From assembly GCA_964558505.1 (NCBI GenBank), contig CAZLEI010000005.1, positions 7,664 through 71,663 on the forward strand: a stretch of 64,000 nt of DNA, read 5' to 3'. The notes under the pieces were generated by a model, which was not told the origin of the DNA, did no database searches, and was given only the letters and a program-made list of their open reading frames with translations. The position numbers were made by a program, and so were the translations under genes. The DNA comes from CAYMPW01 sp964558505. GTDB taxonomy: Archaea; Thermoplasmatota; Thermoplasmata; Methanomassiliicoccales; Methanomethylophilaceae. Each line of letters begins with the position of its first letter. Positions within the stretch are counted from its first letter, which is position 1. Of the stretch, positions 16,991-26,158 are shown piece by piece.

Positions 16991-18115
16991 ATGGATGCGC
17001 TCATGACGGGATCGAAGGTGTATTTCACCGATATGCGCACCAACCTGAACGACAGCCTGCTGTCCAAATTGGACAGGCTGATAGCCGCCGCCGGCATGAA
17101 GGACATGGACCTAGACCACAAGTTCGTGGCGGTCAAGATGCATTTCGGCGAACGGGGCAACCTGGCCTTCCTGAGGCCGAACTACGCCAAGGTCGTCTCC
17201 GACGCGGTGCGCGCCATGGGCGGCATCCCGTTCCTGACGGACAGCAACACGCTGTACCCCGGCGGACGCAAGAACGCCCCCGACCACCTGGACACCGCCG
17301 CCATGAACGGATTCAGCGTGCAATCCGCCGGATGCAACATAATCATCGCCGACGGCCTGAAGGGCACCGACGACGTGGAGGTCCCCGTGGACGGGGAGTA
17401 CGTCAAGGCCGCGAAGATCGGCCGTGCCGTGGCCGACGCCGACGCCGTCATCACGCTCACACATTTCAAATGCCACGAGCTCTCCGGGATCGGGGGCGCC
17501 GTGAAGAACCTGGCCATGGGATGCGCATCCCGCAGGGGCAAGATGGAGATGCACAGCGCCGGGAAGCCCTCGGTGGACGCGGACGCCTGCCGCATGTGCG
17601 GGAGATGCGCCAAGGTCTGCGGGTCCGACGCCATATCCTTCCCGTCCGGGAAGGCGGCCATAGACCACGGGGCCTGCGTCGGGTGCGGCAGGTGCATCGG
17701 TGCCTGCCCCTTCGATGCCGTTTACGCTGAATTCGACCAGGCGGTGCCCGTGATGAACGCCAAGATGGTCGAGTACGCCATGGCCTCCGTGGCCGGGAAG
17801 CCCAACTTCCACATCTCGCTGATCGTCGACGTCTCGCCGTTCTGCGACTGCCACGGCGAGAACGATGTCGCGGTGATACCCGACATAGGCATGCTCGCGT
17901 CCTTCGACCCCGTCGCCCTGGACCGCGCATGCGCCGACCTGTGCAACGGGCAGAAGCCCCTTCCCGGCAGCAGGCTGCACGACATGTCCGGCGGAAAACC
18001 CGTTGACGACATCTTCACCTGCGTCCAGCCTGCATCAGACTGGCACTCTCTTTTCGACCACGCCGCGAAGATGGGATTCGGGACCTCGGACTACGAGATC
18101 GTGAAGGTGAACTGA
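16991..18115 (+). CDS. DUF362 domain ferredoxin-type iron-sulfur protein
   Basis: A 374-residue DUF362 protein with two classical [4Fe-4S] motifs in the middle (CRMCGRCAKVCGSDAISF near 195-212 and CVGCGRCIGACPFDAV near 224-239). DUF362 segments lie either side (VKMHFGERGN, THFKCHELSGIGGAVKNLAMGC, and ASFDPVALDRACADLC). Family members are redox proteins with no established substrate. The open frame runs far upstream antisense to the CDF gene, but the ATG at 16991 gives the normal family N-terminus; 17003 is an alternative. Confidence 0.85.
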   Translation: MDALMTGSKVYFTDMRTNLNDSLLSKLDRLIAAAGMKDMDLDHKFVAVKMHFGERGNLAFLRPNYAKVVSDAVRAMGGIPFLTDSNTLYPGGRKNAPDHLDTAAMNGFSVQSAGCNIIIADGLKGTDDVEVPVDGEYVKAAKIGRAVADADAVITLTHFKCHELSGIGGAVKNLAMGCASRRGKMEMHSAGKPSVDADACRMCGRCAKVCGSDAISFPSGKAAIDHGACVGCGRCIGACPFDAVYAEFDQAVPVMNAKMVEYAMASVAGKPNFHISLIVDVSPFCDCHGENDVAVIPDIGMLASFDPVALDRACADLCNGQKPLPGSRLHDMSGGKPVDDIFTCVQPASDWHSLFDHAAKMGFGTSDYEIVKVN

Positions 18116-18132
18116 GGCGCGGCCCCGCGGGA

Positions 18133-18152
18133 CCGGGCGGACCTCCGCCCGG
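18133..18152 (+). terminator. GC-rich hairpin after DUF362 gene
   Basis: CCGGGCGG-acct-CCGCCCGG forms a perfect 8-bp stem 17 nt after the DUF362 stop. No T-tract follows, so a terminator or RNA-stabilising role is inferred from position. Confidence 0.4.
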
Positions 18153-18238
18153 CACGGCGGCCTGCCTCCGGGAATCGCACGCGCGCCCGGTCGACCCGAT
18201 GGTTTTAATTGGGATGGTGGCGTACGAGGGCTGATCAA

Positions 18239-20041
18239 ATGGGCGACCTAGAACAGCTTATCTCCGATGCCGAGGCCGGCGGAATCGACGCTTGCTTCGA
18301 GCTTGGACAGAGATTCGCCATCGGTGATGGGACCGATGTGGACGAGGATGCCGCGCTCTCCTGGTACAGACGCGCCGCCGACAAGGGTCATACGTTGTCG
18401 GAATACATGGTCGGACAATGCTATTTCAACGGCATCTCCGTGGAGAAGAGCGATTTCGAGGCCATGATGTGGTACTTGCGCGCCGCCATGAAAGGGCATC
18501 CCGAATCCAGGGAGAAGATCTCCTCGTACCTGGAGGACCATGACGGACCCACCGATGCCGCGATGATGACATACCACACCGAGAGGGCGGACGCCGGGGA
18601 CCCGGGATCCACATACTTCCTCGGCCAGATGCATTACCTGGGCTCGGCGGGCGTGTTCGACGCCGCCAAGGCATTCGAGCTCTTCTCCAGGTCCGCGGAC
18701 CTGGGCGACATCGATGCCAAGTACATGGTGGCCAAGTGCCTGTTGGACGGCACCGGCACCGACAGGGACCGCGCGAAGGGCGCGGAGATGCTGAAGGAAA
18801 TGGGCGCGGCCGGCCACACGGAGGCGGCGGTGCTCTACGCCGAATGCTACGAGCACGGATGGGGCGTCGAAAGATCCCCCGAGACCGCGTTCTCCATGTT
18901 CTCCGACCTGGCCGAGAAGAACAACCTCGGCGCCCAGTACGAGCTGGGGAGATGCTACATGGACGGCGTGGGCACGGCGGTGGACGATTACTTCGCCTAC
19001 AGCTGGTACACCATGGCCTACGGCCTTGGGTCCGTGGATGCCGAGTTCGGCCTGGGGAGATGCTACCTCGGAGGGAAGGGCGCGGACAGGGACAAGGCGA
19101 AAGGGCTGCAGTACCTCACGTCCGCCGCGAGCAAAGGGCAGGAGGATGCCACGATCATGCTCGGGCAGCTCTACGGCAAGGGCTCGCAGGTGTCCAAGGA
19201 CGCGAAGAAGTCCTTCGAGTGGTTCTCGAGGGCGGCCATGTACGGGAACTCCTATGCGGAGCTCACCGTTGGCGACATGTACGCATCCGGGACCGGCGTG
19301 AAGAAGGATTCCGGGAAGGCGATCGCATATTACATAAGGGCCGCCGAGCACGGGAACCCGATGGCCTGCTTCAAGATGGGCGCCGCCTATCAGGACGGCA
19401 ACGGCGTGAAGAAGGATGTCGCGAACTCGTTCAAATGGCACCTCAGGGCGTACAACGACGGGTTCAGGAAATCCCAGTATGCACTGGCCGAATGCTATGC
19501 CAAGGGAAGGGGCACGAAGAAGGACCTCAAGAAGGCCTTCGAGCTCCACAAGGCCCTGGCTGACGAGGGATTCGGCAAATCGCAGTTCTACATCGCGAAC
19601 TGCTACTTCGAAGGCATCGGCGTCCCCAGGGACGACAAGAAGGCCTTCGATTGGTTCTCGCTGGGCGCTAAGACGGGCAACGTCCTGTGCATGTACTACA
19701 CGGGATACTGCTACCAGAACGGCCTGGGGACCAAGACCGACGAGAAGAAGGCGATCGGATGGTTCACCAAGGCGGCGAAGGAAGGCCACGTCCTGTCCAG
19801 GAAACTGGTGGAGGCCTATTCCGGCGTGACCGTCACCGCCCAGGAGGAGTCGCCGTTCGAAGGCCACATGAACGCCGCCAAGGCCGGGGATCCGGACTCG
19901 CAGTTCATCGTCGCAAGATGCTACGAGGACGGCATCGGCGTGCCCGCGGATGCCGGCGAGGCGAAACGCTGGTACAACACAGCGGCGATAAACGGCCACT
20001 TCGGTGCCAAGAAGGCCCTGCTCCGTTTGAGGAAACCTTGA
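18239..20041 (+). CDS. Sel1-repeat protein
   Basis: A 600-residue soluble protein made almost wholly of Sel1-like repeats, about 36 residues each. The pattern A-x2-G-x2-x-A-x-Y-x-L-G-x2-Y-x-x-G-x-G-V-x-x-D-x2-K-A-x2-W-F/Y-x2-A recurs more than a dozen times. There is no signal peptide or transmembrane helix, so it should act in the cytoplasm as a helical solenoid scaffold; partners are unknown. The ATG at 18239 is used because a ttttaatt TATA-like element lies about 28 nt upstream. It is followed by a strong hairpin and T-tract at 20046. Confidence 0.88.
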   Translation: MGDLEQLISDAEAGGIDACFELGQRFAIGDGTDVDEDAALSWYRRAADKGHTLSEYMVGQCYFNGISVEKSDFEAMMWYLRAAMKGHPESREKISSYLEDHDGPTDAAMMTYHTERADAGDPGSTYFLGQMHYLGSAGVFDAAKAFELFSRSADLGDIDAKYMVAKCLLDGTGTDRDRAKGAEMLKEMGAAGHTEAAVLYAECYEHGWGVERSPETAFSMFSDLAEKNNLGAQYELGRCYMDGVGTAVDDYFAYSWYTMAYGLGSVDAEFGLGRCYLGGKGADRDKAKGLQYLTSAASKGQEDATIMLGQLYGKGSQVSKDAKKSFEWFSRAAMYGNSYAELTVGDMYASGTGVKKDSGKAIAYYIRAAEHGNPMACFKMGAAYQDGNGVKKDVANSFKWHLRAYNDGFRKSQYALAECYAKGRGTKKDLKKAFELHKALADEGFGKSQFYIANCYFEGIGVPRDDKKAFDWFSLGAKTGNVLCMYYTGYCYQNGLGTKTDEKKAIGWFTKAAKEGHVLSRKLVEAYSGVTVTAQEESPFEGHMNAAKAGDPDSQFIVARCYEDGIGVPADAGEAKRWYNTAAINGHFGAKKALLRLRKP

Positions 20042-20045
20042 TGCC

Positions 20046-20083
20046 GCCGGCCCCGCGGACGGGGCCGGCAGTTTATTTCTTTT
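20046..20083 (+). terminator. Intrinsic-type terminator after Sel1 gene
   Basis: GCCGGCCCCG-cgga-CGGGGCCGGC is a perfect 10-bp stem (20046-20055 with 20060-20069), followed by the T-rich tract agtttatttctttt. It lies between convergent genes. The poly-T is the likelier signal in archaea. Confidence 0.65.
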
Positions 20084-20090
20084 AAAGACG

Positions 20091-21218
20091 TCACACGACG
20101 TCGAGCTTGCACTGCGCATCGTACTTGAGCGTGTACTTGCCCTGGTCGTCGACACCGTAGACGGCGTTGCGCTCGGCGAAGGCGTACTTCACGATGTCGC
20201 CCGTGCCGTCCTCGGCGATGGCCACGTTGATGTAGCCCATCCAATCGTATGCGATCCTATCGTCGTAGTTCAGCTTGTCCAGGTTCTGATAGTTCGCCGA
20301 CCAGATCGTGCACATCCTTCCGTCGACCATCACGTGCGTCTGCTCGACGGTGCCACCCAGGGGCTTGCCTCCGACCATCGACAGGAGGTATGAGGTGTCG
20401 ATCGCCAGCATGCCGTCGTCGGACGCCGCCTTGAGGCCGATGAGGTAATGGACGGTCTCCGCCCCGTACCTCTCCGGCGTACCAACGCACACGACCTTCT
20501 GGACAACGGACCCGGTGAACGCATGCTCGGTCGTGCCTTCGGACGTCGTGTTGGTCCCGGTGCCCGCGAGCGCGTATTCCACGGTCGTGCCCACAGACGG
20601 GTCGTCCTCGTACGCGGATGTCATGGTCTTGTCGTACATCACCAGGACACCGGTCCCGGTTATGGTGACCGCGGTCCCGACGCCGCTGCCGTCGTAGATG
20701 AACCTCTTGACGCTGAAATCTGTCGCGTACACCGCCATGTCGTCGGAGGACACATAGACCGTGAACACGTCGCCCGTGTCCTCGTAGACCGTCCTGTAGA
20801 CATGGCAGACCTTGTCACCCAGGGATGTCGCCACCGTCTTCTTCCCGAGGTCGTCTGCTCCGCTGACCGCCAACGTGCTCATGCCCAGCTCCATCGAGGT
20901 GTTCGCCAGGATCGTCTTGCTGACTACATCGGTGGCCTTGTCGTACAGCATGATGTTGTCGTAGAGGAAGCACAGGTACTCGCCGGAACTGGCGAGATTG
21001 AACGACATGCTGCCCAAGCCTCCGACGCCGATCCCCTCGACGGGCTCGCCGCTCTCTATGGCGGTTATCTCGCCGTTCAGCGAGAAGTAGAACGTCGCCG
21101 GCGGGTCGATGACCTCGCTGGATGTCTTGTATGTAGTGTAGACGAACGAGGCCAGTACCAGAACCGCCACGATCCCCACGGTGGAAAGCACCGTGATCGC
21201 CTTGTTGGATATGCTCAT
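20091..21218 (-). CDS. N-terminally anchored exported hypothetical protein
   Basis: A 375-residue protein with a single hydrophobic helix at residues 9-28 and the rest predicted outside: beta-rich, threonine/serine/glycine-rich, without repeats or cysteine motifs I can classify. It is the only gene between the Sel1 protein (convergent) and the thpR gene (divergent). The start at 21218 gives a short basic lead (MSISNK) before the helix. Function unknown. Confidence 0.7.
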   Translation of the reverse strand: MSISNKAITVLSTVGIVAVLVLASFVYTTYKTSSEVIDPPATFYFSLNGEITAIESGEPVEGIGVGGLGSMSFNLASSGEYLCFLYDNIMLYDKATDVVSKTILANTSMELGMSTLAVSGADDLGKKTVATSLGDKVCHVYRTVYEDTGDVFTVYVSSDDMAVYATDFSVKRFIYDGSGVGTAVTITGTGVLVMYDKTMTSAYEDDPSVGTTVEYALAGTGTNTTSEGTTEHAFTGSVVQKVVCVGTPERYGAETVHYLIGLKAASDDGMLAIDTSYLLSMVGGKPLGGTVEQTHVMVDGRMCTIWSANYQNLDKLNYDDRIAYDWMGYINVAIAEDGTGDIVKYAFAERNAVYGVDDQGKYTLKYDAQCKLDVV

Positions 21219-21288
21219 GGCTTGATATTATCGTCCGGTGCTATATTCATTACGCGTAATCTTATAGAGAAAAACCGTTCGTGCTTTC

Positions 21289-21837
21289 ATGGAATCCCGC
21301 ACATTCATATCTGTCCCCGTCCCGGTGACGGAGGAGCTCGAAGAGCTGTTCTCGGACCTAGGGTCCGTCAGGAACCTCAGAGCTTCCAAGATAGAGCAGA
21401 CGCATATCACCCTCAGATTCATCGGCGATGTGGACGACAGGGGACTGGCCGCTGTCTGCGGATGCGTCAGGAAGGCGTGCGAGGGCATCGGCCCCTTCGG
21501 CATCGAGGTGGCGGGCGCGGGCGCGTTCCCGGATGCGAACCGTCCCAGGATCGTATGGATCGGCGCCCGGTCCGGCGGGAACCTGGAGGCCCTGGCCGAC
21601 AGGATGTCCGCGGAACTCGACGATGCCGGGATCGGATACGACACGAAACCGTTCAAGCCCCACATCACCGTCGGCAGGATCTCGGGCAGCTCCGATGTGA
21701 AAGGGTTCGTGGAGTCGTGCTCGGCGAAGGTGTTCTCGTCCTTCGAGTGCTGCAGCGTAAAGGTCATGCGCAGCGTCCTGAGCCAATACGGAGCGCGTCA
21801 TTACGTCGTCGAATCTGTGCCCCTCGGTAACCGCTAA
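21289..21837 (+). CDS. thpR: RNA 2',3'-cyclic phosphodiesterase (2H family)
   Basis: A 182-residue LigT/ThpR-type 2H phosphoesterase that opens 2',3'-cyclic phosphates of RNA. Both HxTx catalytic motifs are present: HITLRF near residue 39 and HITVGR near 126. The N-terminal RTFISVPVP strand is typical. Length is normal for the family. It stands alone with a short AT-rich upstream region. Confidence 0.92.
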   Translation: MESRTFISVPVPVTEELEELFSDLGSVRNLRASKIEQTHITLRFIGDVDDRGLAAVCGCVRKACEGIGPFGIEVAGAGAFPDANRPRIVWIGARSGGNLEALADRMSAELDDAGIGYDTKPFKPHITVGRISGSSDVKGFVESCSAKVFSSFECCSVKVMRSVLSQYGARHYVVESVPLGNR

Positions 21838-21882
21838 CTGTACTTTCCCCTTCTTAAACCCCTTCAAAACGAAACATCATCC

Positions 21883-22374
21883 ATGAGAACCGCAAAGAAT
21901 CTCATCAGGAATCGCAAGCATCTCCGCGGCAACAGGCGCGGAGGGATAGAGGGACTGCCCCTGCAGCTCATGATCGTGCTCATCGTAGCCACCATGGGCA
22001 CCGGCATAATCGTCGGATGGATGGGATCCATAGAGACGCCCCATTCCATCGGGGACGTGTCCGTCGAATCCGGGGACATCATCCTCGAGCAGAGGTCCGG
22101 AAGCCTCCGCTACACCAACGAAGGGTCCGTCGAGATCTACGTGTCCGACCAGGACGGGAACCCCCTTGCCGGGGCCACGGTGGTGCTCACCGGGCTCGGC
22201 GTGGAGAACTCCGACGGAACGACCGCGCATGCCAACACGGACGAGGGCGGGTTCGCCAACTTCGAGAACCTCAATGTCAAGATAAGGGGCGCCACCGTCG
22301 GGTACATCAGCGTCAACGTCTCCATGTCCGGGTACGGCGAGGACAACTCCACCAGGATCGCGGTGATCGCTTGA
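21883..22374 (+). CDS. Type IV pilin-like protein with carboxypeptidase-regulatory-like domain
   Basis: A 163-residue protein with an archaeal class III (prepilin) signal: a basic leader ending RRGG, then IEGLPLQLMIVLIVATMG as the hydrophobic core, consistent with cleavage after the second glycine. The rest is a single beta-sandwich resembling a carboxypeptidase-regulatory domain (DQDGNPLAGATVVLTGLG to TDEGGFANFENLNV). It is the first gene of a three-gene unit whose members overlap by four bases each. It probably acts outside the membrane as a surface filament or pseudopilin subunit. Confidence 0.75.
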   Translation: MRTAKNLIRNRKHLRGNRRGGIEGLPLQLMIVLIVATMGTGIIVGWMGSIETPHSIGDVSVESGDIILEQRSGSLRYTNEGSVEIYVSDQDGNPLAGATVVLTGLGVENSDGTTAHANTDEGGFANFENLNVKIRGATVGYISVNVSMSGYGEDNSTRIAVIA

Positions 22375-22796
22375 AGCTGGACCGCAGGGGGATACTCGGC
22401 ATGCCCATGAGGCTGGCCGTCGTGTTCCTCGTGATATCCATCTCCGTGCCCTTCGTGATCCAGGCCGTCGACAGCGGCAGCTCCGATATCGCCGAGACGT
22501 CCATGGGCGCGGAGGCGGACAAGATCTGCGCCGCGGCGGCCTCAGTGCACTATTCGGGCATCGGGTCCTCCAAGGCGGTAACGATAACCATAGCCGACGG
22601 GTGCGAGCTCAGTTTCGGCGACGGTTCCTATGCGATAACCATGAGATACAACGGGAACGACTGCGGGCAGAGGTTCGTGGAGAGGCCCGCCCTGATGCTG
22701 TTGTCCGACGGGATCGAGCTGGGTTCCGGGACGTACACTGTCATAGTCACATCCGTTGAGGCGGAGCGGCCGTCGGTGGAGGTGTCGGTGGCATGA
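22371..22796 (+). CDS. Second pilin-like small surface protein (TTG start)
   Basis: A 141-residue protein starting at TTG 22371, which overlaps the stop of the preceding gene (TTGA); an in-frame ATG is at 22401. The N-terminus LKLDRRGILG followed by PMRLAVVFLVISISVPFV resembles a prepilin peptidase site and pilin helix. The remainder is a compact beta-rich domain (VTITIADGCELSFGDGSYAI). Coupled with the flanking genes of the operon, it looks like a minor pilin. Confidence 0.65.
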   Translation: MKLDRRGILGMPMRLAVVFLVISISVPFVIQAVDSGSSDIAETSMGAEADKICAAAASVHYSGIGSSKAVTITIADGCELSFGDGSYAITMRYNGNDCGQRFVERPALMLLSDGIELGSGTYTVIVTSVEAERPSVEVSVA

Positions 22797-23167
22797 TCGA
22801 GCTGACGATGTCTAGGGTCTGCCTGTTCGTCTGCGGCGCCGTTATGCTGGCAGCCGTGGCCGCCCCGTTCAGCGGGGCGCTGGACGACAGGGAGGCGGGC
22901 GACATGACGGAATGCGCCGACAGGATCGCCGCCATGCTGGACACGTTCTGGTCCTCGGAAACGGATGTGATGACCCTGCGCTCCTCCGAGATCCTGCCCG
23001 GCCCTTCATCGTCGATATCCCTCGACGGCCACAGGGTGGTCCTCATCTCGGACGGCCTGGAATACACCGCGCTGTCCGAAGCGGTATCGGATGCCATGGA
23101 GATAGATTACGGGGAGACGGTAGACCTCGTGAAGTCGGGAGGTGCCATATCGAAGGCCGACATGTGA
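22793..23167 (+). CDS. Small exported protein, third gene of pilin-like operon
   Basis: A 124-residue protein whose ATG overlaps the previous stop (ATGA). The N-terminus MIELTMSRVCLFVCGAVMLAAVAAPFSG is a signal or anchor helix without an obvious prepilin glycine. The body alternates short helices and strands. No family recognised; role inferred only from operon position next to two pilin-like genes. Confidence 0.6.
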   Translation: MIELTMSRVCLFVCGAVMLAAVAAPFSGALDDREAGDMTECADRIAAMLDTFWSSETDVMTLRSSEILPGPSSSISLDGHRVVLISDGLEYTALSEAVSDAMEIDYGETVDLVKSGGAISKADM

Positions 23168-23182
23168 TTTCCGTTACCTCTT

Positions 23183-23202
23183 GGCCGGTCTCCGGACCGG
23201 CC
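23183..23202. terminator. Bidirectional hairpin between convergent genes
   Basis: GGCCGGTC-tccg-GACCGGCC is a perfect 8-bp stem closed by a UNCG-type tetraloop, between the pilin operon stop and the sufS stop. Confidence 0.5.
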
Positions 23203-23209
23203 TCACCCG

Positions 23210-24412
23210 TCATGCGAATGTCTCCGAGATCTTGCCGAGCGCCTCTGCGAAGCGGTCGACCTCGGAATCGTTGTTGTATATGTATGTCGAGGCGCGGGCG
23301 CATCCGTCGATGCCGCGGCTCACGAAGTACGGATGGGCACAATGCATCCCCGACCTTATCATGATCCCGCCCATCGAGTCGAGCATCATGGCGATGTCGT
23401 GGGACGACAGCCCGGCGATGTTGAACGAGAACACGCCTCCGCGGAGGTCCGGGTCCTCCGGGCCGACCATGCTGAGGCCGGGTATGTCCTTGGTCTTCCC
23501 GACCATGCGCCTCATCAGATGCCTGTCCCATTCGCGGACGTTGTCCATCCCGAGCTTGGAGAGGTAGTCCACGGCCGCCTTGGTCCCGATGATGCCCGCA
23601 TAATCCGCCAGCCCCGCCTCGAACCTCTCTGGGATCGGGGCCAGGTTGACCGATTCGTAGGTCGCCAGGCCGACCGTGCCCCCGCCCAGCATAAGCGGGC
23701 GGACCTGGTCCAGCGCATCCTTCCTGCCGTACAGGACGCCGACTCCCGACGGCCCGAGCATCTTGTGGACGGACATGCAGTAGAAATCCACGCCCAGGTC
23801 CTCGACGACCACGGGCATGTGCGGTGCCGCCTGGGCACCGTCCGCCAGGACGAGTGCGCCATGGTCGTGCGCGACCTCGGCTATCTCCTTCACCGGGAAC
23901 GTGCAGCCGGTTATGTTGCCCCCGTGGATCACGGACACGAGGCGCACGTCCCTGCCCATGCACTCCTTGAAGGATTCCATGTCGAACGTACCGTCGGGGC
24001 CGGTGCTGCAGAACCTGCGGGAGGCACCGGACTCCCTGGCCGCGTACATCCAGGGGATGTGGTTGGAGTTGTGCTCCGAATCCGAGGTCACGATGACGTC
24101 CCCGGGACCGAAGGACAGCCCGCGGGCGACGGTGTTTATGCCCTCTGTGCAATTCTTCGTGAATATTATCTGAGAAGGGTCGCGGCATCCCATGAAACGG
24201 GCCACCGCCTCCCTGGAATCGTCCACGGCCATGGACACGCGGGTCGCCATCGAATGCACGCTGCGCCCGCCGCATGCGGGGTACTCGCCGTAGTATTCGG
24301 CCACCGCCTCTATCACTGAGTCCGGGCGCAAGGTCTGGCATGCATTGTCCAGATAGATCCCCTGCCCCCTCCTGATGGTTGGGAAGTCGCCCCTGACCTT
24401 CTCGACGTCCAT
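23210..24412 (-). CDS. sufS: Cysteine desulfurase, SufS type
   Basis: PLP-dependent class V aminotransferase-fold enzyme that takes sulfur from cysteine for Fe-S clusters or thio-cofactors. About 400 residues. Visible are the N-terminal YLDNACQTLRP segment, SDSEHNSNHIPW, DGAQAAPHMPV, the PLP lysine in SVHKMLGPSG (about 222), and the catalytic cysteine in IRSGMHCAHP (about 370). The ATG at 24412 is used; the longer frame to 24463 adds a basic tail not seen in the family. No sufBC neighbours are present in the window. Confidence 0.88.
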   Translation of the reverse strand: MDVEKVRGDFPTIRRGQGIYLDNACQTLRPDSVIEAVAEYYGEYPACGGRSVHSMATRVSMAVDDSREAVARFMGCRDPSQIIFTKNCTEGINTVARGLSFGPGDVIVTSDSEHNSNHIPWMYAARESGASRRFCSTGPDGTFDMESFKECMGRDVRLVSVIHGGNITGCTFPVKEIAEVAHDHGALVLADGAQAAPHMPVVVEDLGVDFYCMSVHKMLGPSGVGVLYGRKDALDQVRPLMLGGGTVGLATYESVNLAPIPERFEAGLADYAGIIGTKAAVDYLSKLGMDNVREWDRHLMRRMVGKTKDIPGLSMVGPEDPDLRGGVFSFNIAGLSSHDIAMMLDSMGGIMIRSGMHCAHPYFVSRGIDGCARASTYIYNNDSEVDRFAEALGKISETFA

Positions 24413-24491
24413 GCGCCTTCTAATATGCTCTTCCTTTTTCAACCTGCGCACGCACGGAATCATTTTTTATCTGCATGCCATCGAGGATGCA

Positions 24492-25397
24492 ATGACATCC
24501 CTCGAGACGAAGATCGGAGCGGTATCCCTGGACAAACCGGGCATGGTCGCTTCGGGAATAATGGACGAGACCGGCGCGTCCATGGTCCGCATGTTCGAAT
24601 GCGGAGCGGGCGCCGTGGTCACCAAATCCGTGGGCCTCGAGCCCAAGCCCGGGCACCGCAACCCCACGTTCACAGAGGTGGCCGGCGGCTACGTGAACGC
24701 CATGGGCCTGCCGAATCCCGGGATCGGCCTGTTCGCCGAGGAGATGAGGCCGGCCGTCAAGAGAGGGAAGGTGGTCGGATCGATATACGGGGCCAATGCG
24801 GACGAGTTCGCGGAGCTCGCTGGGAAGATGGAGGACTACGGGGCCTGCGCAGTGGAGCTGAACCTCTCGTGCCCCCATGCCAAAGGATACGGCATGGAGC
24901 TGGGAACGGACCCCGCCATGGTGTCGTCCATCGTGTCCGCGGTCAAATCCGCGGTCAAAGTGCCCGTCTGGGCCAAGCTGACCCCGAACACGCACATGCT
25001 CGCGGACATAGGGATGGCCGTGCAGGATGCGGGCGGCGACGCCGTCGTCGCGATAAACACGCTCAAGGCCCTGGTCATCTGCCCGGAGTTCGCCAGGCCG
25101 GTCCTCAGCAACAGGTTCGGCGGGCTGTCCGGACCAGCGGTCAAGCCCGTGGGGGTGCGCGCGGTGTACGACCTCAGGTCCGTGCTCGACATACCCATCG
25201 TGGGCGTCGGCGGGATATCCGATTGGAGGGACGCCGCCGAGTACATAATGGCCGGCGCGTCCGCATTCCAGATCGGCAGCGCCGTGGGCAGTGTCGGACC
25301 GGGGGTGTTCGGCCTCATCAATGCCGGACTGGAGGTCTTCATGAGGGATTACGGATACGATTCCATCGCATCTATGGAGGGCGCCGCACATGAGTGA
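24492..25397 (+). CDS. pyrD: Dihydroorotate dehydrogenase, catalytic subunit (class 1B)
   Basis: FMN enzyme oxidising dihydroorotate to orotate in pyrimidine synthesis. A 301-residue TIM-barrel protein with the class 1B catalytic segment VELNLSCPH (the cysteine is the catalytic base), VWAKLTPN, AINTLKAL, GGLSGPAVKP and VGVGGISDW. The ATG at 24492 sits about 25 nt after an attttttatc TATA-like stretch. The reading frame overlaps pyrK by 8 nt, as expected for a heteromeric class 1B enzyme. Confidence 0.93.
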   Translation: MTSLETKIGAVSLDKPGMVASGIMDETGASMVRMFECGAGAVVTKSVGLEPKPGHRNPTFTEVAGGYVNAMGLPNPGIGLFAEEMRPAVKRGKVVGSIYGANADEFAELAGKMEDYGACAVELNLSCPHAKGYGMELGTDPAMVSSIVSAVKSAVKVPVWAKLTPNTHMLADIGMAVQDAGGDAVVAINTLKALVICPEFARPVLSNRFGGLSGPAVKPVGVRAVYDLRSVLDIPIVGVGGISDWRDAAEYIMAGASAFQIGSAVGSVGPGVFGLINAGLEVFMRDYGYDSIASMEGAAHE

Positions 25398-26154
25398 CAT
25401 CGTCAGGATAATGGGCATCGTGAACGAGGCATACGACACGAAGACGTTCGAGTTCCAATGGGACAGGGATGCGCTGCCCGGGCAGTTCGTCATGATATGG
25501 GTCCCCGGGATCGACGAGATCCCCATGTCCCTTTCGGGCACCGGCAGGATCAAGACCGTGACCGTGAAGGCCATCGGCGATGCTACCCGGAAGATCCACG
25601 AGCTCGGCATAGGCGACGTCATGAGGATACGCGGACCGTTCGGCAACGGGTTCAAGACCGGCAAGGGCAAGAAGACGCTCATAATCGGCGGAGGCGTGGG
25701 CACCGCGGCCATCATGCCCGCGGTCAGGGAGATGGGCAGCGACACCGTCATCGCCGCACGCTCGGACAAGGACATCATCATGGAGGACATTGCCATGAAG
25801 TACGCCCGCAAGGTCTACATCGCCACCGACGACGGCAGCCGCGGGTTCCACGGGAACGCCGTCCAGCTGCTGAGGGAGCTCGCCGCGTCCGGGACGTACG
25901 AGCAGGTCATCGCCTGCGGTCCGGAGGTTATGCTCTACTACACCTACCAGGCATGCATCGAGATGAACCTCAACTGCCAGCTGTCCCTCGAGAGGTACAT
26001 GAAGTGCGGCGCCGGCGTCTGCGGGTGCTGCATGATGGACGGCATGAGGGTCTGCCGGGACGGCCCCGTGTTCGACCGTGCGCAGATCGCCCTGCTGGGC
26101 GACTTCGGCGTCCAGAAGAGGGACGAGTGCGGGCGCGTCGTGAAGCTGAGGTGA
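25390..26154 (+). CDS. pyrK: Dihydroorotate dehydrogenase electron-transfer subunit
   Basis: A 254-residue ferredoxin-reductase-like flavoprotein passing electrons from PyrD. It has an N-terminal FAD-binding barrel (GQFVMIWVPGIDEIPMS), a NAD-binding half starting LIIGGGVGTA near residue 97, and a C-terminal 2Fe-2S loop CGAGVCGCC with a fourth cysteine in MRVCRDGPV. The ATG lies inside the end of pyrD, so expression is coupled. Confidence 0.93.
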   Translation: MSDIVRIMGIVNEAYDTKTFEFQWDRDALPGQFVMIWVPGIDEIPMSLSGTGRIKTVTVKAIGDATRKIHELGIGDVMRIRGPFGNGFKTGKGKKTLIIGGGVGTAAIMPAVREMGSDTVIAARSDKDIIMEDIAMKYARKVYIATDDGSRGFHGNAVQLLRELAASGTYEQVIACGPEVMLYYTYQACIEMNLNCQLSLERYMKCGAGVCGCCMMDGMRVCRDGPVFDRAQIALLGDFGVQKRDECGRVVKLR

Positions 26155-26158
26155 TGCC

